Positions 19,245 to 28,952 of a stretch of DNA of 64,000 bases are shown here, one piece after another. Source of the stretch: Flavobacterium taihuense (GTDB taxonomy: Bacteria > Bacteroidota > Bacteroidia > Flavobacteriales > Flavobacteriaceae); NCBI RefSeq assembly GCF_019351435.1, contig NZ_JAHWYN010000003.1:248001-312000 (forward strand). Direction: 5' to 3'. The translations under genes and the position numbers were made by a program. The notes under the pieces are model-generated. The model did not search any database. It saw only the letters and a list, made by a program, of their open reading frames with translations, and was not told the DNA's origin. Positions within the stretch are counted from its first letter, which is position 1, and the number at the start of each line of letters is the position of its first letter.

Positions 19245-20828
19245 TTATGGAATTCGAAATTCTTTCAATAAAAACCCATTAGCCAAAGTCTTAAATTCGA
19301 CTACTTGATTTTGAATCCAATTTTCGTCATGACCTAATTCTTTAGCTAGTAAATGTGCTACTTTGGTAGAGCAAGAAATTGCTGCTCGGGCATCTAAAAA
19401 TAATAGCCGAACACGTCTTGCCAAAATATCATCAACTGTTGTAGCCATTTCTTCTCGAATGGCCCAAACAACTTCGGCTAAAGTGTAATTGTAATCAGGA
19501 TGTAGTTTTTCCTTTAGTTCAGGTTCGCTTTCTTGCAATTCAAGTATGGCTTTACTGTCAGTTCCGTAAATAAATAAATGATTTTCAAAATCTGATGCAT
19601 TGTTTTTTTTGTTTCCGTGAAGGGTTAAATGCTCTGTGATACATTTATTTGGTTTTAGTTCATGCACTTTGATGGCTTTATCGACGATATCTTCAGCAAT
19701 TTTCCTGTAAGTGGTCCATTTTCCTCCAGTAATTGTAATTAGCCCGGTTTCAGAAACGATTATTTTGTGGCTACGAGAAACTTCTTTGGTGTTTTGTCCT
19801 TTTTTTTCAGGTGCTGCCAAAGGTCTTAAACCTGCAAAAACAGAAAGAACATCTGATCTCATTGGTTTTTTTGTTAAATATATTTGCACAGTTTTCAGTA
19901 CAAATTCAATTTCTTCTTCGAGCGCAATGGGTTCAAGATCTGATTTTTTGACTAGAGTATCAGTGGTGCCAACAACAATTTTGTCATGCCATGGAACCGC
20001 AAAAAGCACTCTTCCGTCACTCGTTTTAGGTATCATTAATGCATGACCACCTGGCAAAAAAGATTTGTCAAATACTAAATGAATACCCTGACTGGGAACA
20101 ATATACTTTTTATAAGCCGTATCGTTCATTTTCATGATGGCATTGGTAAATACTCCTGTTGCATTAATCACTGCTTTGCCTTGTATGGTATACTCTTTTT
20201 GGGATTCTTGGTCAATAGCTGTAATTCCAGTGACTATGTTTTTAGTGTTCTTTTGTAAACGGATAACTTTAAAGTGATTCAGAACGCAAGCTTGTTTTTC
20301 TATGGCTGTTTGTGCCAAATTTATTGCCAATCTTGAATCGTCAAATTGGCCATCATGGTACAGTACGCCACTTTGCAGTCCATTTGGTTCAATGGAAGGG
20401 ATTAATTCTAGTGTCTTTTCTTTGGATAAATATTTAGAACTGCCAAGACTTAATTTACCGGCTAATAAATCATAGAATTTTAAACCAAAGGTGTAAAAAT
20501 AACCGCCCCACCAGTTGTAATTTGGGATAATGAAAGATTCGTTTTTGACCAAATGTCCTGCGTTTTTATCCATCAAACCTCTTTCTTTTAGAGCTTCTAT
20601 GACCAAGGAAAGATTGCCTTGTTCCAAATAGCGAACGCCTCCATGAACCAATTTGGTACTTCGGCTTGAGGTGCCTTTTGCAAAATCAACTGCTTCTAAA
20701 AGGATAGTTTTGAAACCTCGACTCGCAGAATCCACTGCAACGCCAAGTCCGTTGGCACCGCCACCAATAATGATAATGTCCCAAGTTTGGGTTTGTTTCA
20801 GTTTTGCTAACTGTTCAGTTCGATTCAT
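19245..20828 (-). CDS. glpD: Glycerol-3-phosphate dehydrogenase/oxidase (FAD)
   Basis: 527 residues, the usual length. It has an N-terminal FAD-binding GGGANGLG, then SSRSTKLVHGGVRYLEQGN, the catalytic GGKWTTYRKIAEDIVD region and a C-terminal DAO_C helical domain. GlpD oxidises sn-glycerol-3-phosphate to dihydroxyacetone phosphate at the inner membrane and feeds electrons to quinones. No glpK or glpF is nearby. It is divergent from topA with 351 bases between. Confidence 0.95.
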   Translation of the reverse strand: MNRTEQLAKLKQTQTWDIIIIGGGANGLGVAVDSASRGFKTILLEAVDFAKGTSSRSTKLVHGGVRYLEQGNLSLVIEALKERGLMDKNAGHLVKNESFIIPNYNWWGGYFYTFGLKFYDLLAGKLSLGSSKYLSKEKTLELIPSIEPNGLQSGVLYHDGQFDDSRLAINLAQTAIEKQACVLNHFKVIRLQKNTKNIVTGITAIDQESQKEYTIQGKAVINATGVFTNAIMKMNDTAYKKYIVPSQGIHLVFDKSFLPGGHALMIPKTSDGRVLFAVPWHDKIVVGTTDTLVKKSDLEPIALEEEIEFVLKTVQIYLTKKPMRSDVLSVFAGLRPLAAPEKKGQNTKEVSRSHKIIVSETGLITITGGKWTTYRKIAEDIVDKAIKVHELKPNKCITEHLTLHGNKKNNASDFENHLFIYGTDSKAILELQESEPELKEKLHPDYNYTLAEVVWAIREEMATTVDDILARRVRLLFLDARAAISCSTKVAHLLAKELGHDENWIQNQVVEFKTLANGFLLKEFRIP

Positions 20829-21152
20829 TATGCAATTTTGAAGGTTAGATTTGGTCGTTTGTAGTAAATTTAACTAATTATTTATGTTCATATGCTTTGA
20901 AAAGAAAAAAATGTGATTTATATTTTTTTCTACCTATATATATAGGTGAAATTGAACGGCATATTTTGCTGTTATAAGGGTATTTATTATCTTGGATGAC
21001 TTTGCTTATTGTTTTTCTTTTCTTATTTTTTTGTGTTTGAAATGAACTATAACCAGGTTAATAAATTACTGCCTTGAGTTGTTGAAATGGTTCGTTTGCC
21101 GATATAAAGTGTTTTTAAAATCAATGAAAGGCTGATATTTAAAAAAAAAAAT

Positions 21153-21160
21153 TACTTTTG
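21153..21160 (+). promoter_or_regulatory. Candidate -7 promoter element for topA
   Basis: TACTTTTG matches TAnnTTTG 19 bases before the topA start, so the 5' UTR would be short. The rest of the 351-base gap (20829-21179) shows no gene; it has an 11-base A run at 21140-21151 and the self-complementary tatatata at 20937-20944. Confidence 0.55.
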
Positions 21161-21179
21161 CGATTCAAATAAAAGCAAA

Positions 21180-23699
21180 ATGGCAAAGAATTTAGTGATA
21201 GTTGAGTCACCTGCGAAGGCAAAAACAATCGAAAAATTTCTAGGAAGTGACTATCAGGTAGAGTCAAGTTATGGGCATATAGCCGATTTACCTTCTAAAG
21301 AAATTGGTGTCGATGTTGAAAACGGATTCAAACCCAAATATGAAGTTTCCGCAGATAAAAAAGCATTAGTATCTAAATTAAAGACGTTAGCCAAAAATGC
21401 TGATATGGTATGGTTAGCGAGTGATGAGGATCGCGAAGGTGAAGCTATTTCTTGGCATTTAGCTGAAGAGTTAAAGCTTAAAAAAGAAAAAACAAAACGT
21501 ATTGTTTTTCATGAGATTACTAAAACCGCTATTTTAAAAGCCATTGAAAAACCTCGTGAAATTGATTATAATTTAGTAAATGCACAACAGGCGCGAAGAG
21601 TTTTAGACCGTTTGGTGGGTTATGAATTGTCACCGGTTCTTTGGAGAAAAGTTAAAGGAGGTTTGTCTGCCGGACGTGTACAATCGGTTTCTGTACGATT
21701 GATTGTGGAGAGGGAGCGTGAAATCCAAAACTTTACTGCAATGGCATCTTATTCTGTTGTAGCAGAGTTTACTAATGAAGCCGGAAAATCTTTCAAAGCG
21801 AAACTTCCAAAAAATTTCAACACCAAAAAAGAAGCCGAAGATTTTTTAAAACAAAATATAGGTTCTATATATAAGGTAGCGGATTTAGAAACTAAACCTA
21901 CCAAAAAATCACCAACAGCTCCTTTTACGACTTCGACTTTGCAGCAAGAAGCGGCAAGAAAATTGTATTTGCCTGTTGGAATTACTATGCAGTTAGCGCA
22001 GCGTTTGTATGAAGCAGGGCTTATTACGTATATGAGAACTGACAGTGTGAATCTGTCAAAGGAGGCTATGGATGCTGCGCAGGCAGAAATTATCAAGTCT
22101 TATGGAAAGGAGTTTTCAAACCCAAGAACTTTTGCCAATAAAAGTAAAGGAGCACAAGAGGCTCACGAAGCGATTCGCCCTACCGATATGTCTCGTCATA
22201 CCGTAGATATTGATAGAGATCAAGCCCGTTTGTATGATTTGATTTGGAAACGAACTTTGGCTTCTCAAATGAGTGATGCTAAATTAGAACGTACCAATGT
22301 AAAAATTGAAGCCAATAATCATGAAGAGTTATTTACTGCTTCGGGTGAGGTTTTGCTTTTTGAGGGATTTTTGAAAGTGTACCTTGAAGGACACGATGAT
22401 GAAGAAGAAGAGCAAGAGGGATTGTTGCCTGCAATGAAAGTTAATGAAAAATTGCAAAACAATTATATTGCAGCTACCGAAAGATATTCAAGAGCGGCAG
22501 CAAGATATACTGAAGCTTCTTTGGTAAAAAAACTTGAGGAATTAGGAATAGGCCGTCCTTCTACTTATGCACCAACAATTTCTACTATTATCAACAGGAA
22601 TTATGTAGAAAAAGGAAATCTTGAAGGTGTCGAACGAAATTATGCGCAATTGTCTTTGCAATCGGGTAAACTAGAAGAAAAGTTACTTAAAGAAAATACA
22701 GGTTCTGATAAAGGAAAATTAGTTCCTACAGACATTGGTACAATTGTTACTGATTTCTTGGTGAAGAACTTCGGGAATATTTTGGATTATAATTTCACGG
22801 CAAAAGTCGAACAGGATTTTGATGAAATTGCCGATGGAAATATGGAGTGGACAAAGATGATGAAGGAGTTTTATGATAAATTTCACCCAACGGTAAAAGA
22901 TGTTGAAGCTAATGCTGATAGAGAAAGTGGAGAAAGAATATTAGGAATTGATCCAGAATCAGGCAAACCGGTTTCGGTTCGTCTGGGTAAATTTGGGCCA
23001 ATGGCTCAAATTGGTGATGCCGAAGATGAAAATAAAAAGTTTGCGAGTCTAAGACACGAACAAAATATTGGTAATATCACTTTAGAGGAAGCCTTGAATT
23101 TATTTCTGCTTCCAAAAAATTTGGGTACATATAATGGAGAAGAAGTTGAAGTGAGTAATGGTCGTTATGGTCCTTATGTGCGACATGGAAGTGTGTTTAT
23201 TTCTTTGCCAAGGGGAGAAGATCCGTTGGATGTGTCAATGGTGAGGGCTCAGGAATTAATTGATGAAAAAGCTATCGCTGATGCGCCAATTGCAGTTTAT
23301 AAAGGCGAAGGTGTTCAAAAAGGGACTGGCCGTTTTGGTCCATTTATTAAATGGAATGGTATCTTTATAAATGTAAGTAAGAAGTATGATTTTGATAATT
23401 TATCTCAATCGGATGTAGAAGCTTTAATTGAGGATAAGTTACAAAAGAATATTGATAAAGTGCTGCACAATTGGGAAGATGAAGGGATACTGGTAGAGAA
23501 AGCCCGTTGGGGTCGTTCTGTTATTACAAAAGGGAAGATAAAAATTGAATTAAGTAAAGATGTTGATGCAGCAAAATTAACATTAGCAGAAGTTCAGGAA
23601 ATGATTGCCAAAAAAACACCTGCAAAAAAAGTTGCCGCCAAAAAAGCAACTGCCGCTAAAAAGCCAGCGGTTAAAAAGGCGGTAGAAAAAAAGAAATAG
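21180..23699 (+). CDS. topA: DNA topoisomerase I
   Basis: 839 residues. The Toprim domain has IVESPAKAKTIEKFLG and the acidic SDEDREGEA. The type IA core carries the nucleophile Tyr284 in LITYMRTDS, and PSTYAPTIS follows. Instead of zinc fingers, the C terminus has repeated GRYGPYVRHG / GRFGPFIKWNG domains and a Lys/Ala-rich basic tail (about residues 806-839), common in Bacteroidota. It relaxes negative supercoils in the cytoplasm. Confidence 0.97.
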   Translation: MAKNLVIVESPAKAKTIEKFLGSDYQVESSYGHIADLPSKEIGVDVENGFKPKYEVSADKKALVSKLKTLAKNADMVWLASDEDREGEAISWHLAEELKLKKEKTKRIVFHEITKTAILKAIEKPREIDYNLVNAQQARRVLDRLVGYELSPVLWRKVKGGLSAGRVQSVSVRLIVEREREIQNFTAMASYSVVAEFTNEAGKSFKAKLPKNFNTKKEAEDFLKQNIGSIYKVADLETKPTKKSPTAPFTTSTLQQEAARKLYLPVGITMQLAQRLYEAGLITYMRTDSVNLSKEAMDAAQAEIIKSYGKEFSNPRTFANKSKGAQEAHEAIRPTDMSRHTVDIDRDQARLYDLIWKRTLASQMSDAKLERTNVKIEANNHEELFTASGEVLLFEGFLKVYLEGHDDEEEEQEGLLPAMKVNEKLQNNYIAATERYSRAAARYTEASLVKKLEELGIGRPSTYAPTISTIINRNYVEKGNLEGVERNYAQLSLQSGKLEEKLLKENTGSDKGKLVPTDIGTIVTDFLVKNFGNILDYNFTAKVEQDFDEIADGNMEWTKMMKEFYDKFHPTVKDVEANADRESGERILGIDPESGKPVSVRLGKFGPMAQIGDAEDENKKFASLRHEQNIGNITLEEALNLFLLPKNLGTYNGEEVEVSNGRYGPYVRHGSVFISLPRGEDPLDVSMVRAQELIDEKAIADAPIAVYKGEGVQKGTGRFGPFIKWNGIFINVSKKYDFDNLSQSDVEALIEDKLQKNIDKVLHNWEDEGILVEKARWGRSVITKGKIKIELSKDVDAAKLTLAEVQEMIAKKTPAKKVAAKKATAAKKPAVKKAVEKKK

Positions 23700-23778
23700 A
23701 AAAAAAGAATTCAATAGTCTTAATATTTTCAAGAATTTATTGGAAACAAGTAAGCTATCAGGAAAAAGAAATTAAAAG

Positions 23779-24930
23779 ATGGAGTTTGAATTTTTAGTGC
23801 CACTAGATAAAGAAATTCTAAATTATGTTTTAGGATTGTCTACTCAACATTTGGGAAGCAAAATTGTATTGCATACTGATGATTCAATCCCTGATTTGGA
23901 AAAAATTGACATTGCAATAATTGGTGTTCTTGAAAATAGAGAAGATAGCAAAGCAATGTCAGATGTTCATTTAAATGCGATTCGAAAAGAGTTGTACGGA
24001 ATGTTTCCTGGTAATTGGAAAGCATCAATTGCTGATTTAGGAGATATTCTCGCTGGAAATTCAAAAGAAGATACTTTTTTCGCATTAAAAAAAATAGCTT
24101 CAAGTTTAATAAAGAAAAAAATCATACCAATAGTTATTGGAGGATCCCAAGATTTGACTTATGCTTTATATAGGGCTTACGACGATTTGGAGCAAATGGT
24201 GAATTTAGTTGCTATTGATAGTAAATTTGATTTTGGGAAAGAAAATGAAACAATTAGTACTAATTCTTTTTTAACAAAAATTATTATAGACGAACCTAAT
24301 AATCTGTTTAATTTTTGTAATATTGGCTATCAAACTTATTACAATTCGCAGGAGGAGATAGATTTGATAGAGAAGTTGTTTTTCGATGCCTATCGTTTGG
24401 GGGAAGTTTCAAATAATATTTCAATTTCAGAACCTGTTTTTAGGGATGCTGATTTAGTAAGTATTGATTTAAATTCTGTAAAATCGTCAGATTCTGGTAA
24501 TTTTATTGTATTTAATCCGAATGGTTTTAATGGTAAAGAAATCTGTTCATTGGCGAGATATGCAGGAATAAGTGATAAAGTAACTTCATTTGGAGTTTTT
24601 AATCATAATAATACTCAGCAAGAGGCAGTAATCATAGCGCAAATTTTTTGGTATTTTATAGAAGGGTATCATTACAGATCAAACGAATATCCTTTTGGTA
24701 GCAGAGAGAATTATTTAAAATATATTGTCCCACTAGAAGAAGAAGATTTAGTTTTTTATAAAAGTGATAAAACAGATAGATGGTGGATTGAGATACCTTT
24801 TATTTCAAACTTAAACAATAAATTGAAAAAACACACGTTATTACCGTGTTCATACGAGGAGTATTTGGCGGCTTGTAATCAAGAAATGCCTGAACGATGG
24901 TGGAAAGCTCAAAGGAAAAATGTTATATGA
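23779..24930 (+). CDS. Arginase/formimidoylglutamase-fold protein, metal ligands largely lost
   Basis: 383 residues with the ureohydrolase fold (LVPLDKEIL N terminus, IIPIVIGG, VNLVAID, ADLVSIDLN). The Mn-binding residues of active arginases are partly replaced. GG-x-H-D is GGSQD (Gln124), D-A-H-x-D is D147-SKF-D151 with Lys149 for His, and D-x-D is D230-L-N232. Catalysis as an ordinary formimidoylglutamase is therefore doubtful. It sits between topA and gldK with only 78 bases after topA. Its place beside the gliding genes suggests a non-enzymatic role; this is inference. Confidence 0.78.
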   Translation: MEFEFLVPLDKEILNYVLGLSTQHLGSKIVLHTDDSIPDLEKIDIAIIGVLENREDSKAMSDVHLNAIRKELYGMFPGNWKASIADLGDILAGNSKEDTFFALKKIASSLIKKKIIPIVIGGSQDLTYALYRAYDDLEQMVNLVAIDSKFDFGKENETISTNSFLTKIIIDEPNNLFNFCNIGYQTYYNSQEEIDLIEKLFFDAYRLGEVSNNISISEPVFRDADLVSIDLNSVKSSDSGNFIVFNPNGFNGKEICSLARYAGISDKVTSFGVFNHNNTQQEAVIIAQIFWYFIEGYHYRSNEYPFGSRENYLKYIVPLEEEDLVFYKSDKTDRWWIEIPFISNLNNKLKKHTLLPCSYEEYLAACNQEMPERWWKAQRKNVI

Positions 24931-25151
24931 ATTTTCGATTTTAAACTAGTTAGTGAATTTATAATAAAATTGTTAATTTAATGTGAATATTTGAAATAAT
25001 TACGATATACTTACATTTTTTTAAAAATCATGTTTTTTATCGTTCTTTTTTAACGCTTTGGCGATAAATTATTTTTTTTTAAGAATTTTTAACATACATT
25101 TGACCAAAATAATTAGTGACTAGAAAAATATTTTTTTAGACAAAAAATATA

Positions 25152-25159
25152 TAGGTTTG
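25152..25159 (+). promoter_or_regulatory. Candidate -7 promoter element for the gldKLMN operon
   Basis: TAGGTTTG matches TAnnTTTG 37 bases before the gldK start. It lies at the end of a 266-base gap that contains no gene. Confidence 0.5.
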
Positions 25160-25196
25160 CATCCTGAATAATAATGAATAGATAACCCCAATTTTT

Positions 25197-26606
25197 ATGA
25201 AGAATTTCATTGCATTTACGGCAATTTTAACAGTGTTGATTAGCTGTGGTAGATCAAGCGACAAAGGTGAGTTGGTTGGTGTAAAAGGAGCAAAATGGCA
25301 TCCGGAAAAACCCTATGGAATGACGCTGGTTCCTGGTGGTGCATATATCATGGGTAAGTCTGATGATGATGTCGCAAATGTTGCTGACGCACCAACAAAA
25401 ACAGTTACTGTTAGGTCATTTTATATGGACGAAACAGAAATTACAAATAGTGAATATCGTCAGTTTGTCGAATGGGTAAAAGATTCTACTATACGTTTCC
25501 GTTTGGCTATTTTAGCTGAAGAAAGTGGACAAGGTGCTGCTAGTGACGGAAAAGGAAAGGGAAAAAATACTGGTAGTATAGCGGATTATTCTTTTAATAA
25601 TAATAATTCTGATCCAGAAAAGATGACTGCATATGATAAATATATGTATGATAATTATTATAGTATTGGTACAGATAAAGACCCTAATGCGTATAAGAGA
25701 TTAAATAGGAAAGCTAAGTTGGTTAAGGATGTTAAAAAATATCCGGATGAATATTATGTTGAAGTAATGGATTCTATGTATTTGCCTTTGGAAGCTTCTT
25801 ATAATGGTTTGAGAACTATGGATGTTAATAAGCTTAAATTTCGTTATACGTGGATGGATATTCAGGCTGCTGCTAAAGCCAAAGTAGGTAAAAGACAAGA
25901 TTTTATTAGAACTGAAGAGGTGAAAGTTTATCCAGATACTACAGTTTGGATTAAGGATTTTGCCTATTCATATAATGAACCTATGCACAATGATTATTTT
26001 TGGCACAAGGCTTATGGAGAATATCCTGTAGTCGGTGTTACTTGGAGTCAGGCTAAAGCTTTTTGTGAATGGAGAACATTAAATAAAAATAGTTACCTCA
26101 AGTCTAAAAAGAATCATGTTGATAATGTAAATTCGTTTAGATTACCATCTGAAGCAGAATGGGAATATGCAGCTAGAGGTGGATTAGAATCCGCTACTTT
26201 TCCATGGGGAGGCCCTTATACAAAAAGTGATAGAGGATGTTTTTTAGCTAATTTTAAACCGAATAGAGGAGATTATGCTGCTGATCAGGCATTATATACT
26301 GTAGAAGCAAAATCTTATGAGACTAATGGATATAATTTGTATAATATGGCCGGTAACGTTTCAGAATGGACTGATTCTGCTTATGATGCGAATTCGTATG
26401 ATTTTGTGTCTACTATGAATCCAGCTGTTATTGATAATTCAAATAAGCGAAAAGTTGTGAGAGGCGGTTCTTGGAAAGATGTTTCATACTTCCTTCAAGT
26501 AAGTACTCGTGCTTTTGAATACGCAGATTCGGCTAGAAGTTATATCGGTTTTAGAACAGTTCAAGATTACATGGGAACTCAAAGCACCGCTAATAGCAAA
26601 AAATAA
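25197..26606 (+). CDS. gldK: Gliding motility / T9SS lipoprotein GldK
   Basis: 469 residues with a lipoprotein signal ending LISCGRSSD (Cys17). The body is a formylglycine-generating-enzyme (SUMF1) fold: GGAYIMGKSDDD, MDETEITNSEYRQFVEW, RLPSEAEWEYAARGG, NVSEWTDSAYD, RGGSWKD, YIGFRTV. It lacks the catalytic cysteine pair of true FGE, so it is structural. GldK forms the periplasmic/outer-membrane ring of the type IX secretion system with GldN. It is first in gldKLMN. Confidence 0.96.
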   Translation: MKNFIAFTAILTVLISCGRSSDKGELVGVKGAKWHPEKPYGMTLVPGGAYIMGKSDDDVANVADAPTKTVTVRSFYMDETEITNSEYRQFVEWVKDSTIRFRLAILAEESGQGAASDGKGKGKNTGSIADYSFNNNNSDPEKMTAYDKYMYDNYYSIGTDKDPNAYKRLNRKAKLVKDVKKYPDEYYVEVMDSMYLPLEASYNGLRTMDVNKLKFRYTWMDIQAAAKAKVGKRQDFIRTEEVKVYPDTTVWIKDFAYSYNEPMHNDYFWHKAYGEYPVVGVTWSQAKAFCEWRTLNKNSYLKSKKNHVDNVNSFRLPSEAEWEYAARGGLESATFPWGGPYTKSDRGCFLANFKPNRGDYAADQALYTVEAKSYETNGYNLYNMAGNVSEWTDSAYDANSYDFVSTMNPAVIDNSNKRKVVRGGSWKDVSYFLQVSTRAFEYADSARSYIGFRTVQDYMGTQSTANSKK

Positions 26607-26661
26607 AAATAAACCCAATTAAATAAATAACCTATAAATTAACTTTAAAATTTTTAAAAAA

Positions 26662-27291
26662 ATGGCAATATTGAGCAAAAAAGCAATGAATTTTACCTAT
26701 GGTATGGGAGCAGCAGTAGTAATTATTGGAGCGCTTTTTAAAATTCAACATTATCCTGGAGCAAGTGCATTATTAATAGTTGGTCTTTGTACTGAAGCTT
26801 TCATTTTTGCTCTTTCTGCGTTTGAACCTGTTGATCATGAATTAGACTGGTCATTAGTTTATCCAGAATTAGCCGGAGGAGAAAAAGCTGAGAAAAAAGA
26901 AGTTGTTTCCGATGATGCTGATGGTATGTTATCTTCTAAATTAGATGCAATGTTGAAAGAAGCAAAAATTGATGGTGAATTGATGAGTAGTTTAGGAAAT
27001 AGCATTAGAAATTTCGAAGATGCTTCAAGAAATATTTCTCCTACTGTTGATTCAATCTCTGCTACTAAAAAATACAGTGAAGAATTGTCGATGGCGGCAG
27101 CTCAAATGGAGTCTTTGAATAGCTTATACAAAGTGCAATTAGAAAGTGCTTCAAGAAATGCTGAGGCTAATAAAGAAATTGCTGAAAATGCAAGTAAATT
27201 AAAAGAGCAAATGCAATCAATGACTGCAAATATTGCTTCTTTAAATAATGTGTATGGTGGTATGTTAACCGCAATGAGTAATAAAGGATAA
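26662..27291 (+). CDS. gldL: T9SS inner-membrane motor protein GldL
   Basis: 209 residues. Two N-terminal spans (GAAVVIIGALFKIQHYPGASALLIVGLCTEAFIFA region) contain the conserved charged and polar residues of the proton channel. The long C-terminal half is cytoplasmic and helical (EELSMAAAQMESLNSLYKVQ). GldL surrounds a GldM dimer and uses proton flow to drive secretion and gliding. It starts 55 bases after gldK. Confidence 0.96.
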   Translation: MAILSKKAMNFTYGMGAAVVIIGALFKIQHYPGASALLIVGLCTEAFIFALSAFEPVDHELDWSLVYPELAGGEKAEKKEVVSDDADGMLSSKLDAMLKEAKIDGELMSSLGNSIRNFEDASRNISPTVDSISATKKYSEELSMAAAQMESLNSLYKVQLESASRNAEANKEIAENASKLKEQMQSMTANIASLNNVYGGMLTAMSNKG

Positions 27292-27343
27292 TTAGTTTTT
27301 TAACTATATATTATAATATTAAATAATAAACTAATTAGAAAAA

Positions 27344-28903
27344 ATGGCAGGAGGAAAATTAACCCCTAGACAGAAGATGATTAACCTGATGTATCTGGTT
27401 TTTATCGCAATGTTAGCATTAAACATGTCCAAAGAAGTTTTATCAGCTTTTGGATTAATCAATGAAAGATTTGAAACAGCGAATAATTTAGCATTAACTT
27501 CTAATGAAGCTATTTTAGCAGATTTAGATATGAAGGCTCAAGATAAACCAGAGCAATACAAAGTCCCTAATGAGATTGGAAAAAAAGTTGCTCTTGCTTC
27601 TACTACTTTTTATAAATATATAGAATCTCTTAAACAAGGTTTTACTAAGGATATAGAAAGAGAAAAAGATGGTAAATTACCATACGAGACGATGGATAAT
27701 TCATCAAAATTAGATGAATCATGGTTCAGTGGAGATGGATTGTCAGCTAAAGGTAAAGAGGTAGCGGCGGCAGTAGATTCTTATAAAGCTGCTGTTAAAT
27801 CGGCATTAGGGAATGATCCAAAATTTAAGGATATTGTTTCTGAATTTAACACAAAGTTCAATACTGGAGATGTAGTAGATAAAGAAGGAGTAACTAAAAA
27901 TAATTTAGATTATAATTTTAAACATTTTCCTTTGATTGCTTCAGTTGCTAAATTGACGGCAACGCAGAATGATGTTAATACAATCGAAAATCAAATTCTG
28001 AGTAGATTGACTGGTTCAACAGCTGTTGCAGCTGCATCTATGAAAAATTATACTGCAATTGTTATTCCTGAAAAATCTGCTTTTTTTGCGGGAGAGGCTG
28101 TAAAGGGAAAAATAGTTTTGGGACGTTTTGATAAAGCAACGGTTCCTACTAAAGTGGTAGTGAATGGAAGTAATTTAAATCTTGGCTCTGCTTTGCATGA
28201 TGGTCAAGTTGATTTCAGTTTTGGTGCAGGTAATGTTGGTGAACACGACATTAATGGTAACTTTACTTTTATGGAAGATGGTAAGCCAGTAGCTATTCCA
28301 ATTGTTGGAAATTATGTAGTGGTTCCAAAACCAAATTCAGCGACCATTTCTGCTGATAAAATGAATGTAGTTTATAGAGGTGTTATAAATCCTATGACTA
28401 TATCTTTTGCTGGTATTTCTGCCGATAAAGTAAGTGCATCAGCTCCAGGTTTAAGTTCTGCTGGAAAGCCAGGTTCTTATAACATGAATCCAGGTCAAGG
28501 TTCTGAAGTGGTTATTAATGTAACTGGAACTTTACCTGATGGTTCTAAAGTATCTGATAAAAAATCATATAGAATAAAAGGTATTCCCCCTCCAGTTGGT
28601 GCTATCGGTGGAGAAATGGGAATTGTTAAAGGAGCTAAATCTCGTTTGGAAGTGTCACAAGTTTCTGCAAAGTTGCCTGATTTTGATTTCAACGTTCAAT
28701 TAAATGTGGTTGGTTTTACATTAAAAGTTGCGGGTCAAGCTGCAGTAATTGTTTCTGGAGATAGAGTTAATGCTCAATGTAAAACAGCTTTGGCAAGAGC
28801 AACTAGAGGAGATCAAGTGACTATTTCAGATATTAAAACAAAATTAGTTGGTTCGGATATTATGCTTTCGAGAACTGCACCAGTAATTTACGAAATACAA
28901 TAA
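27344..28903 (+). CDS. gldM: T9SS motor/shaft protein GldM
   Basis: 519 residues. A short cytoplasmic start (MAGGKLTPRQKMINLMYLVFIAMLALNMSKEVLSAF) includes the single span that enters the GldL ring. A large periplasmic region of several beta domains follows, including the Pro-rich PPPVGAIGGEMG hinge near residue 420. GldM links the inner-membrane motor to the GldK/GldN ring. It is third in the operon, 52 bases after gldL. Confidence 0.96.
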   Translation: MAGGKLTPRQKMINLMYLVFIAMLALNMSKEVLSAFGLINERFETANNLALTSNEAILADLDMKAQDKPEQYKVPNEIGKKVALASTTFYKYIESLKQGFTKDIEREKDGKLPYETMDNSSKLDESWFSGDGLSAKGKEVAAAVDSYKAAVKSALGNDPKFKDIVSEFNTKFNTGDVVDKEGVTKNNLDYNFKHFPLIASVAKLTATQNDVNTIENQILSRLTGSTAVAAASMKNYTAIVIPEKSAFFAGEAVKGKIVLGRFDKATVPTKVVVNGSNLNLGSALHDGQVDFSFGAGNVGEHDINGNFTFMEDGKPVAIPIVGNYVVVPKPNSATISADKMNVVYRGVINPMTISFAGISADKVSASAPGLSSAGKPGSYNMNPGQGSEVVINVTGTLPDGSKVSDKKSYRIKGIPPPVGAIGGEMGIVKGAKSRLEVSQVSAKLPDFDFNVQLNVVGFTLKVAGQAAVIVSGDRVNAQCKTALARATRGDQVTISDIKTKLVGSDIMLSRTAPVIYEIQ

Positions 28904-28952
28904 TATTTAAGTTGCATTTTAACCTACTTAAATAACTTAATAATTAATAAAG

